Source: Polynucleobacter sp. JS-Mosq-20-D10 (GTDB lineage: Bacteria; Pseudomonadota; Gammaproteobacteria; Burkholderiales; Burkholderiaceae). Taken from it: 64,000 bases of DNA. The notes beneath the pieces were generated by a model. It worked only from the letters and a program-made list of their open reading frames with translations, made no database searches and was not told the origin of the DNA. Numbering within the stretch: position 1 is the first letter of the stretch; each line of letters starts with the position of its first letter. Below are positions 43,380 through 51,053 of the stretch, one piece after another. The stretch covers positions 929,099 through 993,098 of the forward strand of contig NZ_CP061305.1 in the NCBI RefSeq assembly GCF_018687755.1, given 5' to 3'. The position numbers were made by a program, and so were the translations under genes.

Positions 43380-44087
43380 ATGAACTTGCTCAATATTCAC
43401 AATATTTATACGGCCTACGATCGTATTGATGTTCTCGAGGATGTATCAATCGAAGTTAAACAAGGTGAGATCACCTGCATCTTGGGTGCTAACGGCGCAG
43501 GAAAATCAACTTTAATTCGATCCATCTTAGGACTAACGCCAGTCAATCGGGGTCAAATTCTCTTCAAGGATGTAGACATCACACATTTACCGTCCCACAA
43601 AATTATTGAGCAAGGCATTGCTTGCGTACCAGAAGGGCGGCGTGTTTTTCCACGAATGACGGTTGATGAAAACTTGTCTGCTGGTGCTTATTTGGTCAAA
43701 GATAAGAATGTAATTGAGGAGCGTCGCTTACATGTGAAGACGCTATTTCCTCGCTTGGCTGAGCGTTCTTCGCAAGTAGCTGGAACAATGTCTGGTGGTG
43801 AGCAGGCTATGCTGGCAATTAGTCGCAGTTTAATGAGTTCGCCGGATCTGCTGATTTTTGATGAACCATCATTGGGATTGTCTCCACTGTTTGTTAAAGA
43901 GAACTTCAAAATTATCAAAGAAATAAATCAGATGGGAACTACTGTGCTCTTAGTTGAGCAGAATGTGCGTCAAACTTTGGCAATTGCTCATCGAGGGTAT
44001 GTCATCTCTAAAGGTCGAGTTGTTGCCAAAGGCAACGCAAAAGAACTTGCGGACAATGCAGAAGTCCAAGCCGCCTATTTTGGGTAA
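43380..44087 (+). CDS. ABC transporter ATP-binding protein (LivF-like)
   Basis: This 235-residue ATPase has Walker A LGANGAGKSTLIR, signature TMSGGEQAMLAISRSL, Walker B LLIFDEPSLGLSPLFV and switch histidine region VLLVEQNVRQTLAIAHRG. It is the canonical partner of the upstream ATPase with a degenerate signature. A GTG six bases upstream is also in frame; ATG 43380, three bases after the previous stop, is preferred. The M20 peptidase starts seven bases after its stop. Confidence 0.9.
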   Translation: MNLLNIHNIYTAYDRIDVLEDVSIEVKQGEITCILGANGAGKSTLIRSILGLTPVNRGQILFKDVDITHLPSHKIIEQGIACVPEGRRVFPRMTVDENLSAGAYLVKDKNVIEERRLHVKTLFPRLAERSSQVAGTMSGGEQAMLAISRSLMSSPDLLIFDEPSLGLSPLFVKENFKIIKEINQMGTTVLLVEQNVRQTLAIAHRGYVISKGRVVAKGNAKELADNAEVQAAYFG

Positions 44088-44093
44088 CTGACT

Positions 44094-45236
44094 GTGAACG
44101 CTAAACTGAATCCCGTCGAATTAACCCAAGATCTCATTCGTTTTAATACGGTGAACCCGCCTGGTAATGAAGATCAAATCTGTCAATACTTGCAAACTCT
44201 CTTAGAGTCAGCTGGCTATGAGTGTCGTCAGGTTGAATTTGCCCCAAGACGAACAAGCTTAGTTGCAAAAATTGGATCTTGTAGTGCTGATCAACCGAGT
44301 ATTTGCTTTACAGGCCATGTTGATGTTGTGCCCTTAGGTGCGCGTCCTTGGAAGTATGAGCCATTTTCTGGTCTGATTGATGACGGCAAGCTCTATGGTC
44401 GCGGTGCAAGTGATATGAAAAGTGGTATCGCTGCATTTGTAGTGGCGGGCATAGAGATGGCAAATCAAGCTAAACAAGGTGCTGGTGTGACCATGATTAT
44501 TACTGCAGGTGAAGAAACAGGCTGTGAAGGCGCATTTCATCTTGCTGCAAGTAAAGAGATTGTAGATTTCTTGGGTCCTGCTGGTTGCTTTGTTGTAGCT
44601 GAGCCTACCGCTAATGAGCCGCTACTTGGTCATAAGGGTGCCTATTGGCTAAGAGCCAAAACTGAGGGGGTAACTGCTCATGGCTCGATGCCCGAGAGAG
44701 GTGACAATGCATTTTATAAGCTTGCTAAAGCGGCATTAACACTGGAACAATTTAGTTTTGATACGCCTCCACATGAAATGATGGGGCAGGGAACATTGAA
44801 TATAGGCACCGCCAAAGCTGGCCTGAATATCAACTCTGTTCCGGATGCTGCAGAAATGACCTTAGATATTCGTACGGTAGCTGGGCAAAGTCATTCTCAC
44901 ATTTATGGCTGTTTATGCAAGGCGTTGGGCCCAACAGTACAGCTGGATACCATTATTGATATTGAGGGTGTTTTTACTCCAGCCAATGATCCATGGATGG
45001 AGAAGGTATTTGAGCATTGCACAAAAATGAATGGTGTTCGACCAATAGAGAAGACGGTTTCTTATTTCACGGATGCATCGGCTTTAAAATCCGTGATCGG
45101 TAATCCACCCACGGTAATTTTAGGCCCTGGTCAGCCTGAGATGGCTCATCAAACAAATGAGTTTTGCTATGTCGATAAGATCGAAGATGCCACTAAATTA
45201 TTTGCCAACCTGATTTCTGATTGGCAAAAACCTTAA
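44094..45236 (+). CDS. M20 family metallopeptidase (ArgE/DapE-like)
   Basis: The 380-residue cytoplasmic enzyme has the M20 metal ligands FTGHVDVVPLG, GRGASDMKSGIAAFVVA and ITAGEETGCEGAF, and the dimer-domain HGSMPERGDNA. It probably cleaves an acyl group or amide from an amino acid. ArgE and DapE are possible, but gene context (last gene of a transport operon, next to an amidase) favours a catabolic deacylase. GTG start. Its end overlaps the amidase end by four bases on the opposite strand. Confidence 0.88.
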   Translation: MNAKLNPVELTQDLIRFNTVNPPGNEDQICQYLQTLLESAGYECRQVEFAPRRTSLVAKIGSCSADQPSICFTGHVDVVPLGARPWKYEPFSGLIDDGKLYGRGASDMKSGIAAFVVAGIEMANQAKQGAGVTMIITAGEETGCEGAFHLAASKEIVDFLGPAGCFVVAEPTANEPLLGHKGAYWLRAKTEGVTAHGSMPERGDNAFYKLAKAALTLEQFSFDTPPHEMMGQGTLNIGTAKAGLNINSVPDAAEMTLDIRTVAGQSHSHIYGCLCKALGPTVQLDTIIDIEGVFTPANDPWMEKVFEHCTKMNGVRPIEKTVSYFTDASALKSVIGNPPTVILGPGQPEMAHQTNEFCYVDKIEDATKLFANLISDWQKP

Positions 45237-46549
45237 GACCGCCCATCCGCCGTCTTAAAGCATTCTTCAGCAAATTGTGCGATGTTGAGCAATTTTCCAT
45301 CCTCTCTGTAATTGCCAATAAGCTGAATTCCTAGCGGTAGCCCATTGCTTGATTTTGTCACTGGAAGTGCAATTGCTGGCGCACCTATAAAGCTCCAAAG
45401 AGAGCAAAAGATGGGATTTCCAGTAAAGTTAAGTCCCTTAGGCGCCTCTCCCGTAGCAGGTGCCGCCAATATCGCATCAAATCTTTGAAAATATTCAGCC
45501 AGAGAGAGGCGTAATTTTGCTTGGAGATTTTTTGCCTTGATGTAATTACTAGCCGAACAGGTATTTCCTTTTTCTATGAGCTCTTTCATGTCGAGGCTTA
45601 GTAAATCTGGAAATTTCTCTAGATGCTTTTCATGAACTACCGCAGCTTCACATGCCATCAAAACTGCTAAAGCCTCTATTCCATCCCAGTAAATTGCGGG
45701 GAGTGTGATTTCTTCTGTGATGGCACCAGACGCATTTAGTAATGCTTCAGCTGTCATTACCGTTTTTATCTGCTCTTGGCTTAATAATTCATCAAAGGGC
45801 GTTTTTAGGATGCCAATTCGAGGTTGCCGATTTTTTAGAACCTCACTCAATGGTTTCTGAGTAAGTTCTTGTAAAACAATTGCATCTTCCTCGTCGATAG
45901 CGGTATTGCGAAGTAAGTTAAATGCATATCTCGCATCCGCCACAGATCTTGTAAAAAATCCAATATGGTCTAGTGAGCCAGAAACCGGATTGACACCTTT
46001 ACGTGGAACGCTTCCAAAGCTGGCCTTATAGCCGACAACACCGCAAAATGATGCCGGCCTAATAATTGACCCTGCGGTTTGGGAGCCCAAGCCCAAGGGC
46101 ACAATTCCGCTCGCTACAGCGGCAGCTGAGCCGCTTGATGACCCTCCAGGAGTGTGGGCGCTATTCCATGGATTGGTTGTGGCACCAGCTTGACGCCAAG
46201 CAAATTCAGTTGTTACGCTTTTACCAAAAATAACACCACCTAAACTACGGATTTTTTTGACAATTTCAGCATCTTCGCTCGGGACAAAATCCTTATAGAT
46301 CGCCGAGCCATTACTTGTAACAAAATCTTTCGTTGCAATGATGTCTTTCACAGCTACCGGTATACCCATTAATGGCCCAGCCCCTGATTGGTGCTGAAGC
46401 TCTTGTAATGATGCTCTTACCGTAAATGCCTTTAATTCCGGCTCAATTTGATCTGCTCGCGCAGTACATTGCGCCAAATAATCGTCAACTTTGAGTTGGT
46501 TTTGTTGTATTTGCTGGCATGCCTGCAATAAATCTAAGTATGGCTTCAT
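45233..46549 (-). CDS. Amidase (amidase signature family)
   Basis: This 438-residue enzyme has the Ser-cisSer-Lys catalytic set: the lysine in MGIPVAVKDIIATKDF, and the two serines in TPGGSSSGSAAAVASGIVPLGLGSQTAGSIIRPASF. It is GatA-like, but no gatB or gatC is near, so a catabolic amidase is likely. No signal peptide is seen, so it is cytoplasmic. It converges on the M20 peptidase with a four-base overlap. Substrate unknown; it may act on an amide imported by the ABC system. Confidence 0.88.
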   Translation of the reverse strand: MKPYLDLLQACQQIQQNQLKVDDYLAQCTARADQIEPELKAFTVRASLQELQHQSGAGPLMGIPVAVKDIIATKDFVTSNGSAIYKDFVPSEDAEIVKKIRSLGGVIFGKSVTTEFAWRQAGATTNPWNSAHTPGGSSSGSAAAVASGIVPLGLGSQTAGSIIRPASFCGVVGYKASFGSVPRKGVNPVSGSLDHIGFFTRSVADARYAFNLLRNTAIDEEDAIVLQELTQKPLSEVLKNRQPRIGILKTPFDELLSQEQIKTVMTAEALLNASGAITEEITLPAIYWDGIEALAVLMACEAAVVHEKHLEKFPDLLSLDMKELIEKGNTCSASNYIKAKNLQAKLRLSLAEYFQRFDAILAAPATGEAPKGLNFTGNPIFCSLWSFIGAPAIALPVTKSSNGLPLGIQLIGNYREDGKLLNIAQFAEECFKTADGRS

Positions 46550-46681
46550 GTTTTTTGCATTTGTATTTATTTAATTCCCTTACTTTATCACCGTCGTCGT
46601 CTTATCGCTTTTCTAGCGCCTCTACAGCCTTTTCCTTAAAAACCTAGCTTTTTCAACCCTGGAAAAAAATTGTAAATAATG

Positions 46682-46711
46682 TTCACAACTTCACAACTTC
46701 TGTGGTATAGT
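46682..46711 (+). promoter_or_regulatory. Promoter with TTCACAAC repeat
   Basis: TTCACA (46682-46687) and TATAGT (46706-46711) are 18 bases apart. The -35 lies inside a tandem repeat, TTCACAAC then TTCACAAC, that could be an operator. It lies just upstream of the small HTH protein gene, whose ribosome site begins at 46718, so the predicted leader is short. Confidence 0.5.
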
Positions 46712-46729
46712 ATTGTCAAAGGAGGTGAC

Positions 46730-46909
46730 ATGAGAAGAGCGATACCAAAAACACATCAAGCTTTGGATTGGATAGGGAAGGGAATGACCGCAGCTCAGGC
46801 CGCTAGGAAGATGGAAATTTCAGAATCTAGCGTCTACGCCGCCTTAAGAAAAACAAAAGCAAAAGATTTAGGTTGTTGTCCAACATGTGGTCACAAATTA
46901 AGGAAATAA
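46730..46909 (+). CDS. Tiny HTH protein with C-terminal cysteine knuckle
   Basis: This 59-residue protein has a resolvase-like helix-turn-helix (TAAQAARKMEISESSVYAAL, residues 20-39) followed by a basic linker and CCPTCGHKL (Cys49, Cys50, Cys53, His55), which looks like half of a zinc ribbon. It may dimerise to complete a metal site, or bind DNA directly. Its ribosome site AAAGGAGGTGA matches 11 bases of the 16S anti-SD, which is exceptionally strong. The frame is open to 46679, but that part includes the promoter. It is one base before the secreted-protein gene. Function unknown. Confidence 0.78.
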   Translation: MRRAIPKTHQALDWIGKGMTAAQAARKMEISESSVYAALRKTKAKDLGCCPTCGHKLRK

Positions 46910-46910
46910 G

Positions 46911-47207
46911 ATGAAGAAGACTCTATTGGCCGTTGTCTCAATCTCAGTAGCTGCATTGGCTTATGCAAATACCTCATCGGATTCTTCTGAGTTGCTAAAC
47001 CAGCAATGCAAGATTTCCGCTGAAGCAGTTTCTACATTAAAGGGCTTACGCTATGGCAATACCTCCATTCGCAAGGATGTAGCCGGCTTAATTAATTTAA
47101 ATCTAAAAGTTCAAGAGAACAAAGATGCAGCGCAAATGACCCTAAATCGAATGATTGATGATTCAACTAATTCAACATCAGTCTTAGAGACGAAGTATTG
47201 CTCGTAG
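46911..47207 (+). CDS. Small exported protein, unknown function
   Basis: This 98-residue precursor has a Sec signal peptide (KKTLLAVVSISVAALAYA) with predicted cut after AYA. The mature part of about 79 residues is mostly helical and hydrophilic, with Cys near its start (NQQCKISAEAV) and at its end (ETKYCS), which could form a disulfide in the periplasm. I do not recognise a family. It follows the HTH protein by one base and likely shares its transcript and strong ribosome site context. Confidence 0.72.
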   Translation: MKKTLLAVVSISVAALAYANTSSDSSELLNQQCKISAEAVSTLKGLRYGNTSIRKDVAGLINLNLKVQENKDAAQMTLNRMIDDSTNSTSVLETKYCS

Positions 47208-47252
47208 GGGTAAAGGAATATCAAAGTCTTGAGGGGCTTGCTAATAAAGAAG

Positions 47253-47271
47253 GGGGGTCAGACAGACCCCC
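47253..47271. terminator. GC-rich hairpin between convergent genes
   Basis: GGGGGTC (47253-47259) pairs exactly with GACCCCC (47265-47271) around an AGACA loop. There is no clean T-run, so its terminator role for the exported-protein gene or the convergent hydrolase gene is only probable. Confidence 0.55.
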
Positions 47272-47279
47272 ATGTGGAA

Positions 47280-48374
47280 TTATTTTTTAAGATTTGCTAA
47301 GAAATCTGCAATAACTTTATTCTGAAATGCATTTTCATCTTTTGTTGCCCCGGCACCTGATAGGTGGCCCATAGGGAGGCGATCATTGATGGCTATGTAT
47401 TTAGCTCCTGGAATCAATTTAGCCGAAAGTTTGGCATCGGATTCTGGATTGAGCAAGTCGCCAGTACCGGCAAGAATGAGAGTTTTAGCTTTGATTGACT
47501 TTAAAGCGGCAGAAGTATCGCCATTAAAGCCTTGGGTTTGACCCACATCATGACGGTCGTAGGCCCTTGATTGCCAGATCCAATCATTGGCATCCATCCT
47601 TTTCCATCCTGCATCCTGTACCTTTTTTAGATACTCAATTTCAGCTTCAGGCGTTGCGTTCAGTTGCTCTTGATATGCTGGAGTTCTGACAATTACTCCG
47701 CTAAGCCATCCTGACCACAGACGCATGCCTTGCTCAACGGGTTTATCGTATTTACCGCCTTGATAGCTCGGATCTGTCATGATGCTTTGGCGTAGCATCT
47801 CCAGCACGCCCGTTGTCCATGCATTCGTTTTTGCAAGCGGAATGATCGGAATAATTGCCTGCATAGAATTCGGATGAGAGACTGCCCATTGCAGTGCTTG
47901 CATGCCACCCATAGACGCACCAACTACTGCCACTAGCTTTTTAATTCCGAAGTGATCGGCAATAAGGCGATATTGGCTGTTCACCATATCGCGCATATTG
48001 AATTCTGGAAACTGGATATTGGGTTGTAATTTACTATTTGATGGAGAGGTAGTTAAGCCATTTCCAATAGCATCAGTACAAATCACAAAATATTTATCTG
48101 TATCTAATGCTTTACCTGGCCCAATGAGGTAATCAATCCGATGGTGATTGCCGCCAATTGCAGTGACCATGAGTATGGCATTGCTCTTATCGGCATTTAA
48201 GGTTCCCTGTGTCGTATAGGAAAGTTCAAAGTCCTTAATAACCGAGCCATTCTCAAGGGCAAAATTACCCTCTGCATAAAGTTGATGGGCAGGTTCTGTA
48301 GGTTTATGGGCGACTGCGTTGCCAGCGATTAATGTTGCAGTTAGTAGTAGTCCGTTCATAATGATGCGATGCAT
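47280..48374 (-). CDS. Exported alpha/beta hydrolase of the MetX (homoserine acyltransferase) family
   Basis: This 364-residue protein has a signal peptide (MNGLLLTATLIAGNAVAHKP) and an alpha/beta hydrolase fold close to MetX: LSYTTQGTLNADKSNAILMV, nucleophile VGASMGGMQALQWAVSHP, then aspartate AGTGDLLNPES and histidine PMGHLSGAG. MetX enzymes are cytoplasmic, so an exported form probably is not a methionine enzyme and may be an esterase. The full MetX dimer lid is present in part. Neighbours give no substrate. It converges on the small exported protein gene. Confidence 0.85.
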   Translation of the reverse strand: MHRIIMNGLLLTATLIAGNAVAHKPTEPAHQLYAEGNFALENGSVIKDFELSYTTQGTLNADKSNAILMVTAIGGNHHRIDYLIGPGKALDTDKYFVICTDAIGNGLTTSPSNSKLQPNIQFPEFNMRDMVNSQYRLIADHFGIKKLVAVVGASMGGMQALQWAVSHPNSMQAIIPIIPLAKTNAWTTGVLEMLRQSIMTDPSYQGGKYDKPVEQGMRLWSGWLSGVIVRTPAYQEQLNATPEAEIEYLKKVQDAGWKRMDANDWIWQSRAYDRHDVGQTQGFNGDTSAALKSIKAKTLILAGTGDLLNPESDAKLSAKLIPGAKYIAINDRLPMGHLSGAGATKDENAFQNKVIADFLANLKK

Positions 48375-48419
48375 TATTGTCTCCTCTTTATAGTCTGATA
48401 TTTATAACAGGAATTTTGA

Positions 48420-48860
48420 TTGGCCCACTCATTTGAATGTCCAGAATGTGGCAATCCCCGAGGGATGCAGGGGGAATGTCGTCAATGCGGCAGCGAGGAA
48501 CTTCCTTTCCCGCATAGTGACACGATGGTATTGAATTTAAAGTTTGATAGTCCAAGTGCTGAGGAGGCTTTGGACCGATTGACTATTAGACTGCGCCGAG
48601 CTTCGGAAGTGGGCATCAAGGCAATTATATTGATACATGGCTATGGAGCCAGTGGCGAGGGTGGCAAAATTAAATGGGCCGTTCATGATGCTCTGGAGAA
48701 TAACTATTTCTCGGACCGTGTTGATGAGTATCACTTCGGTGAACAAACCGCATTTGGTAGCGAGTCTTACCATGCACTTTTGAGAAGAAGACCTGGATTA
48801 AGGGCCTATCTAAAGCACTTCAAAGAAGGAAACGCTGGGATGACGGTATTAATACTGTGA
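48420..48860 (+). CDS. Zinc-ribbon protein with Smr-like domain
   Basis: This 146-residue protein begins with a four-cysteine zinc ribbon, CPECG and CRQCGS (Cys7, Cys10, Cys20, Cys23), then an Smr (MutS-related) nuclease-like domain: LRRASEVGIKAIILIHGYGASGEGGKIKWAV, where the HGYG motif holds the likely active residue. Smr domains cut or bind nucleic acids. The ribbon fused to Smr is less common. It starts with TTG eight bases after ACAGGA and lies divergent from the MetX-like gene. Function inferred only by domain. Confidence 0.78.
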   Translation: MAHSFECPECGNPRGMQGECRQCGSEELPFPHSDTMVLNLKFDSPSAEEALDRLTIRLRRASEVGIKAIILIHGYGASGEGGKIKWAVHDALENNYFSDRVDEYHFGEQTAFGSESYHALLRRRPGLRAYLKHFKEGNAGMTVLIL

Positions 48861-48924
48861 TCTCTGTTGAAATTGCTTAGAATGGACTCATCCATCAATG
48901 CGATGGCATCAGCAAGGAGTGGCA

Positions 48925-49260
48925 ATGACTGCTAAAAAATCGACAACTATGCATGAAGAGGTAGAAATCAATTCTGAAAATTTAATTGGTGATTTCAAGG
49001 CACTCATGGCAGATGCTGAGGATCTCATTAAAGCAACAGCAAGCTATGACGATGGGCCGCTTGGCGCAATTCGTTCAAAGGCCTTGGAGACTCTCAATAG
49101 CGCAAGGGAAAGTCTTTCCTCTGTTGAGGGCACTGTGACTGAAAAGGCTCAAGTCGTTGCTGAGCGCACTGATGAGTTTGTCCATCGAAATCCCTGGGAG
49201 GCGGTTGGTGTTGCTGCTGGTATTGGCTTGTTAGTTGGTCTATTGATTCGCCGTCGCTAG
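48925..49260 (+). CDS. DUF883 (YqjD/ElaB-like) membrane-anchored protein
   Basis: This 111-residue protein has a long amphipathic helix region (LIGDFKALMADAEDLIKATASYDD) and a C-terminal membrane anchor ending GIGLLVGLLIRRR, after the family motif HRNPWEAVGVAAG. YqjD-type proteins bind ribosomes at the inner membrane in stationary phase in E. coli. ATG 48925 follows AAGGAG by six bases; the upstream in-frame ATG at 48898 lacks a site. It heads a three-gene set with the YqjE- and YqjK-like genes. Confidence 0.88.
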   Translation: MTAKKSTTMHEEVEINSENLIGDFKALMADAEDLIKATASYDDGPLGAIRSKALETLNSARESLSSVEGTVTEKAQVVAERTDEFVHRNPWEAVGVAAGIGLLVGLLIRRR

Positions 49261-49266
49261 GAATTC

Positions 49267-49638
49267 ATGTCACAAGAAAATCTTTTCTCTTCACTAAAGA
49301 ATCTCGTCTCCACAGGGGCATCTATTGCTCAGACCCGTCTGGAGTTGATCTCTACGGATGTGCAGATTGCGCGTACTAAGTTTTTGAGTCTTTTAGTTAT
49401 GGTGATCTTTACATTGTTTTTCTTGTTCTTTGGCTTGGTGATGCTGGCCTTGCTCATTGTGATTTATAGCTGGGAAACTGATCGCATCATGGCGCTGAGC
49501 TTGCTAACAAGTAGTTTCTTAGCTGTAGGTATCATTTTGGCGCTGGTAGTTATTCGCTCACTCAAAACCATGCCTAAATTATTTGAGGCAACCATTACGG
49601 AGTTGGCAAAAGACCGCCAGGAGCTTTCAAAGCGATGA
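49267..49638 (+). CDS. YqjE-like membrane protein (phage holin superfamily 3_6)
   Basis: This 123-residue protein has two transmembrane segments (LSLLVMVIFTLFFLFFGLVMLALLIVIYSW and LLTSSFLAVGIILALVVI) preceded by SLKNLVSTGASIAQTRLELISTDVQIA, the YqjE signature. Pfam calls the domain a holin family by similarity, but the gene belongs to the chromosomal yqjD-E-K set and is not evidence of a prophage. It follows the DUF883 gene by six bases and overlaps the next start by four. Confidence 0.86.
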   Translation: MSQENLFSSLKNLVSTGASIAQTRLELISTDVQIARTKFLSLLVMVIFTLFFLFFGLVMLALLIVIYSWETDRIMALSLLTSSFLAVGIILALVVIRSLKTMPKLFEATITELAKDRQELSKR

Positions 49639-49916
49639 GTCAAAAACTAGCTGAACTTCAGGCTAGGCAAAGGGTGCTGCAGGAGCGGGCAGCCCTTGAG
49701 CGAGCTGACTTCGCGTTGCATTTTGAGCCCATAGAAAAGCCCTTGTCATGGGCTGATAAGGGTATAGATGCTTTTAATTTCATGAAGAGCACGCCGATCT
49801 TATGGACTAGTGCATTCGCTGTACTAGCGCACTACAAACCCAAGCTTGCCAGTAAAGTGCTCGCCGTAGGCTGGGGTGCCGTCAAACTACTCAAGGGTGC
49901 CAAGAGCCTTCTATAG
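49635..49916 (+). CDS. YqjK-like protein
   Basis: This 93-residue protein has a helical, charged N-terminus (ELQARQRVLQERAALERADFALHFEPIEKPL) and a hydrophobic C-terminal part (ILWTSAFAVLAHYKPKLASKVLAVGWGAVKLLKG). It matches YqjK by size, layout and position as the third gene of the yqjD-E-K set. It overlaps the upstream gene by four bases. Function is unknown in all species; a role at the envelope is likely. Confidence 0.78.
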   Translation: MSQKLAELQARQRVLQERAALERADFALHFEPIEKPLSWADKGIDAFNFMKSTPILWTSAFAVLAHYKPKLASKVLAVGWGAVKLLKGAKSLL

Positions 49917-49923
49917 CTAGCCC

Positions 49924-50442
49924 TTAAGCAACTAAGACCGTCTTATTGGGGATTCCGCTTTGGGTCAGGGCTCCACCACCATTTAAACCAGAAATTTCTA
50001 AAAATGTGATGGCGCCAGCTACTTCAAAGCCAGCCTTTTTGAGCAGTTTACTGGCTGCGATGATGGTTCCGCCTGTAGCTAGCACATCATCCACAATCAA
50101 AACACGTGAACCAGTTGGCAAAGTAGATTGCTGAATTTCCAGAGAATCAGAACCGTATTCCAGCCCATAAGACTCTCGGTGGCTGGCTAGAGGTAGCTTA
50201 TTGGGTTTTCGAGCTAAAGCGAGGCCTTTATGGGTTTTGTAGGCGAGGGCGGTGCCAAAGATAAAGCCACGGGATTCAATACCTAAAATATGGCTGTAAT
50301 CAAACTGCTGTGCAAGTGCCTCTAGTTGCAGCGTAGCCTCCTTAAATGCACTCGGATTAGCTAATAAAGGGGAGATATCCCTAAAGAGGATTCCTGGCTT
50401 AGGAAAGTCGGGGACTCCGGGTAGATAATCTAATAAATTCAT
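49924..50442 (-). CDS. apt: Adenine phosphoribosyltransferase
   Basis: Apt converts adenine and PRPP to AMP in purine salvage. The 172-residue product starts with MNLLDYLPGVPDFPKPGILFRDISPLLANP, the family N-terminus, and holds the PRPP-binding VLIVDDVLATGGTIIAA and the base-binding region ESRGFIFGTALA. ATG 50442 lies only 11 bases from the ATG of the divergent nucleosidase gene. There is no clear ribosome site. It pairs with that nucleosidase in adenine recovery. Confidence 0.95.
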   Translation of the reverse strand: MNLLDYLPGVPDFPKPGILFRDISPLLANPSAFKEATLQLEALAQQFDYSHILGIESRGFIFGTALAYKTHKGLALARKPNKLPLASHRESYGLEYGSDSLEIQQSTLPTGSRVLIVDDVLATGGTIIAASKLLKKAGFEVAGAITFLEISGLNGGGALTQSGIPNKTVLVA

Positions 50443-50453
50443 TATTGGCTGAC

Positions 50454-51017
50454 ATGAAAACACAATTACTCATTATTACCGCATTAGAGTCTGAGCTGGA
50501 TAAAAGCACGTTGCCGGCGGGTGTTGATATTGTGTATTCTGGGGTTGGTAAGATCAATGCAGCTACGGCAAGTATTCAGGCCATTCATCAATATCAGCCT
50601 CAGAGGATAGTGAACTTTGGTACCGTCGGAAAAATTAACCCCGCTCTTCAGGGTTTGCTAGAAATCGGCAAAGTAATACAGCGCGACATGATGACAGTCC
50701 CTTTGGCGCCTCGAGGCCAAACCCCTTTTTGCCCTAAACCATCCCACTACCTTTCTCTTGGTGGTGAGCATACTTGTGGCACTGGCGATAGCTTTGTTAC
50801 TGCGCATGACCCCTGGTTAATATCGCAGGCAGTTGATGTGGTGGATATGGAGTTATTTGCGATTGCTAATATTGCTTACCAATTTAATATCCCATGGCAA
50901 TCATTTAAATACGTGACTGATGATGCCAACGCTGACTCTGGAAATGAATGGACTCACCGCGTCAATCACGGTCAAGAACTGTATTTAGAGAAGCTCAAAG
51001 ACTTGATGAGTACGTAA
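50454..51017 (+). CDS. Nucleosidase (MTA/SAH nucleosidase-like), short form
   Basis: This 187-residue protein resembles methylthioadenosine/S-adenosylhomocysteine nucleosidase: ITALESELDKS, GVGKINAATASIQAI, a substrate loop with TGDSFVTAHDPWL, and the catalytic part VVDMELFAIANIAYQFNIPWQSFKYVTDDAN with an acidic residue in place of the usual Asp. It is shorter than the roughly 230-residue family enzymes, mainly in the N-terminal half. It would release adenine for the divergent apt gene. The substrate cannot be decided by sequence. Confidence 0.85.
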   Translation: MKTQLLIITALESELDKSTLPAGVDIVYSGVGKINAATASIQAIHQYQPQRIVNFGTVGKINPALQGLLEIGKVIQRDMMTVPLAPRGQTPFCPKPSHYLSLGGEHTCGTGDSFVTAHDPWLISQAVDVVDMELFAIANIAYQFNIPWQSFKYVTDDANADSGNEWTHRVNHGQELYLEKLKDLMST

Positions 51018-51053
51018 AGCGCTCCAAGCACAATCACCTCATAACTCAAGCAG

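Noticed and set aside
49267..49638. Phage holin domain as a prophage sign
   Set aside because: The gene belongs to the chromosomal yqjD-E-K set; no phage structural or lysis genes are near.
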